Source of the DNA: JAWLDV01 sp046537975
GTDB lineage: Bacteria > Desulfobacterota > Desulfobulbia > Desulfobulbales > SURF-16
DNA: 5,565 bases
Direction: 5' to 3'
Assembly: GCA_046537975.1 (NCBI GenBank)
Contig: JBKHJR010000093.1
Location: 1-5,565, forward strand
Part shown: one piece after another, positions 4,886-5,565 of the stretch
Layout: each line of letters begins with the position of its first letter
Numbering within the stretch: the stretch's first letter is position 1
Position numbers and translations under genes: made by a program
Notes under the pieces: model-generated
The model's database searches: none
Seen by the model: only the letters and a program-made list of their open reading frames with translations
What the model was told of the DNA's origin: nothing

Positions 4886-5565
4886 CTAAGGCTTAAGATT
4901 GAACTCTTTATCATTTAAACCTATTACAATTATACCAGCCTGCTCAGCCAGTTCAATAAAAGTACTGCTGTCAAACAGGAGAGCCTGTCCGGCTTCAACC
5001 GCCAGAACAGCAGCTTTGACTTCTTTCATTATCTCTATGGTTCTGGGACCGATGGAAGGCAGATCAAAACGAAAATCCTGATCAGGTTTTTTGACTTTCA
5101 CCACTACCGCCTTTTCACTGCCCAGCTCCCCTCCCCTTTTAATGGTCTCATCAGTGCCTTCAATAGCCTCCACAGCAAGAACTGTACGATCCCTTACCAC
5201 CACGCACTGGCCTATATCCAGACGCCCTATCTCCCGGGCCATCTCCCAGCCAAAACGGATATCCGCAATCTGTTCTTTGTTCGGTTTAGCCGAGGTAAGA
5301 AAACCGGACGGGAAAAGAAGATCCTTGAGATAGAGAGTGGAATCAATAACTTTAATCCCCTCTTTTTCCATCTCGTCAGCCAGGGCCCGCAGGATGGAAT
5401 CGTCATGTCTTTTATCAATCTTGTTCCAGAGAGTAAGTCCCTTCCAGTCCGGCAGAATATCCCTGAATATCCGGGTCTTGGTAATAGTTCCCAGAAAGAC
5501 AGTTTCTTCAACCTGCTCTTTCTGAAAAAATTTTATTATCCTGCCGAGCTGTCCGAGTCGTACCC
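4886..5565 (-). CDS. lpxI: UDP-2,3-diacylglucosamine pyrophosphatase LpxI, 5' end outside the window
   Basis: LpxI (DUF1009 family) hydrolyses UDP-2,3-diacylglucosamine to lipid X and UMP in lipid A synthesis. It replaces LpxH in many bacteria and is a cytosolic or membrane-peripheral enzyme. The frame is open from the stop at 4886-4888 to the right edge, giving 225 residues. An internal Met at 5371 is not the start, because family sequence continues upstream of it (LGQLGRIIKFF and HDDSILRALADE). Compared with a usual length near 275-285, about 50-60 N-terminal residues are missing. Diagnostic segments in the C-terminal half are CVVVRDRTVLAVEAIEGTDE, IKRGGELGSEKAVVVKV, KPDQDFRFDLPSIGPRT and VLAVEAGQALLFD. 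The Asp in RFDLPSIG lies 58 residues from the C-terminus, where the catalytic Asp225 of Caulobacter LpxI would fall as I recall it. It is first of the visible genes in a tight minus-strand cluster, so its promoter lies off the window. Confidence 0.93.
   Translation of the reverse strand, partial: VRLGQLGRIIKFFQKEQVEETVFLGTITKTRIFRDILPDWKGLTLWNKIDKRHDDSILRALADEMEKEGIKVIDSTLYLKDLLFPSGFLTSAKPNKEQIADIRFGWEMAREIGRLDIGQCVVVRDRTVLAVEAIEGTDETIKRGGELGSEKAVVVKVKKPDQDFRFDLPSIGPRTIEIMKEVKAAVLAVEAGQALLFDSSTFIELAEQAGIIVIGLNDKEFNLKP

Noticed and set aside
1..5565. CRISPR array, insertion sequence, tRNA, rRNA or defence island
   Set aside because: No regularly spaced repeats, transposase motifs, terminal inverted repeats, tRNA-like cloverleaf or defence-gene motifs were seen by reading both strands.

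Overview
The window is about 5.6 kb of ordinary-looking bacterial chromosome. It holds five complete genes, one gene cut by the right edge, and three non-coding gaps that contain inverted repeats. A UDP-2,3-diacylglucosamine pyrophosphatase of the LpxI type implies a didermic, lipid A-making organism that uses LpxI rather than LpxH. Together with the style of the Der and SurE proteins, this suggests a Desulfobacterota (former Deltaproteobacteria)-like or related anaerobe. That placement rests on recalled family resemblance, not on a search, and is tentative.

Left part (1-694). No gene is recognised in 1-272, but three inverted repeats stand there: 147-175, 211-238 and 242-273. A 61-residue 4-oxalocrotonate tautomerase-family protein is on the minus strand (273-458), with a strong Shine-Dalgarno sequence. 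The 236-bp gap 459-694 separates it from the divergent surE. This gap contains two GC-rich hairpins, an extended -10 promoter candidate and the surE ribosome binding site.

Middle part (695-2973). surE (plus strand) and der (minus strand) converge with only 27 bp between stop codons. A symmetric stem structure there probably ends transcription from both sides. Upstream of der is a 143-bp AT-rich gap with a weak promoter candidate.

Right part (2974-5565). Three minus-strand genes are packed together in the order lpxI (5' end outside the window), a sugar nucleotidyltransferase with a C-terminal hexapeptide-like tail, and an aminoglycoside-phosphotransferase-fold sugar kinase. lpxI and the nucleotidyltransferase are 9 bp apart, and the nucleotidyltransferase and kinase overlap by 47 bp. 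The last two resemble the MurU/AmgK pair, in which an anomeric kinase makes a sugar-1-phosphate and the nucleotidyltransferase turns it into an NDP-sugar. With lpxI in front, the cluster reads as an envelope-precursor operon that may continue into der. The exact sugar cannot be read from the sequence.

I did not find a convincing new mobile element, CRISPR array, RNA gene or defence system. The items most worth a second look are the tautomerase that lacks the classical catalytic arginines, the MurU-like enzyme with its extra C-terminal domain next to lpxI, and the cluster of hairpins at the left edge.
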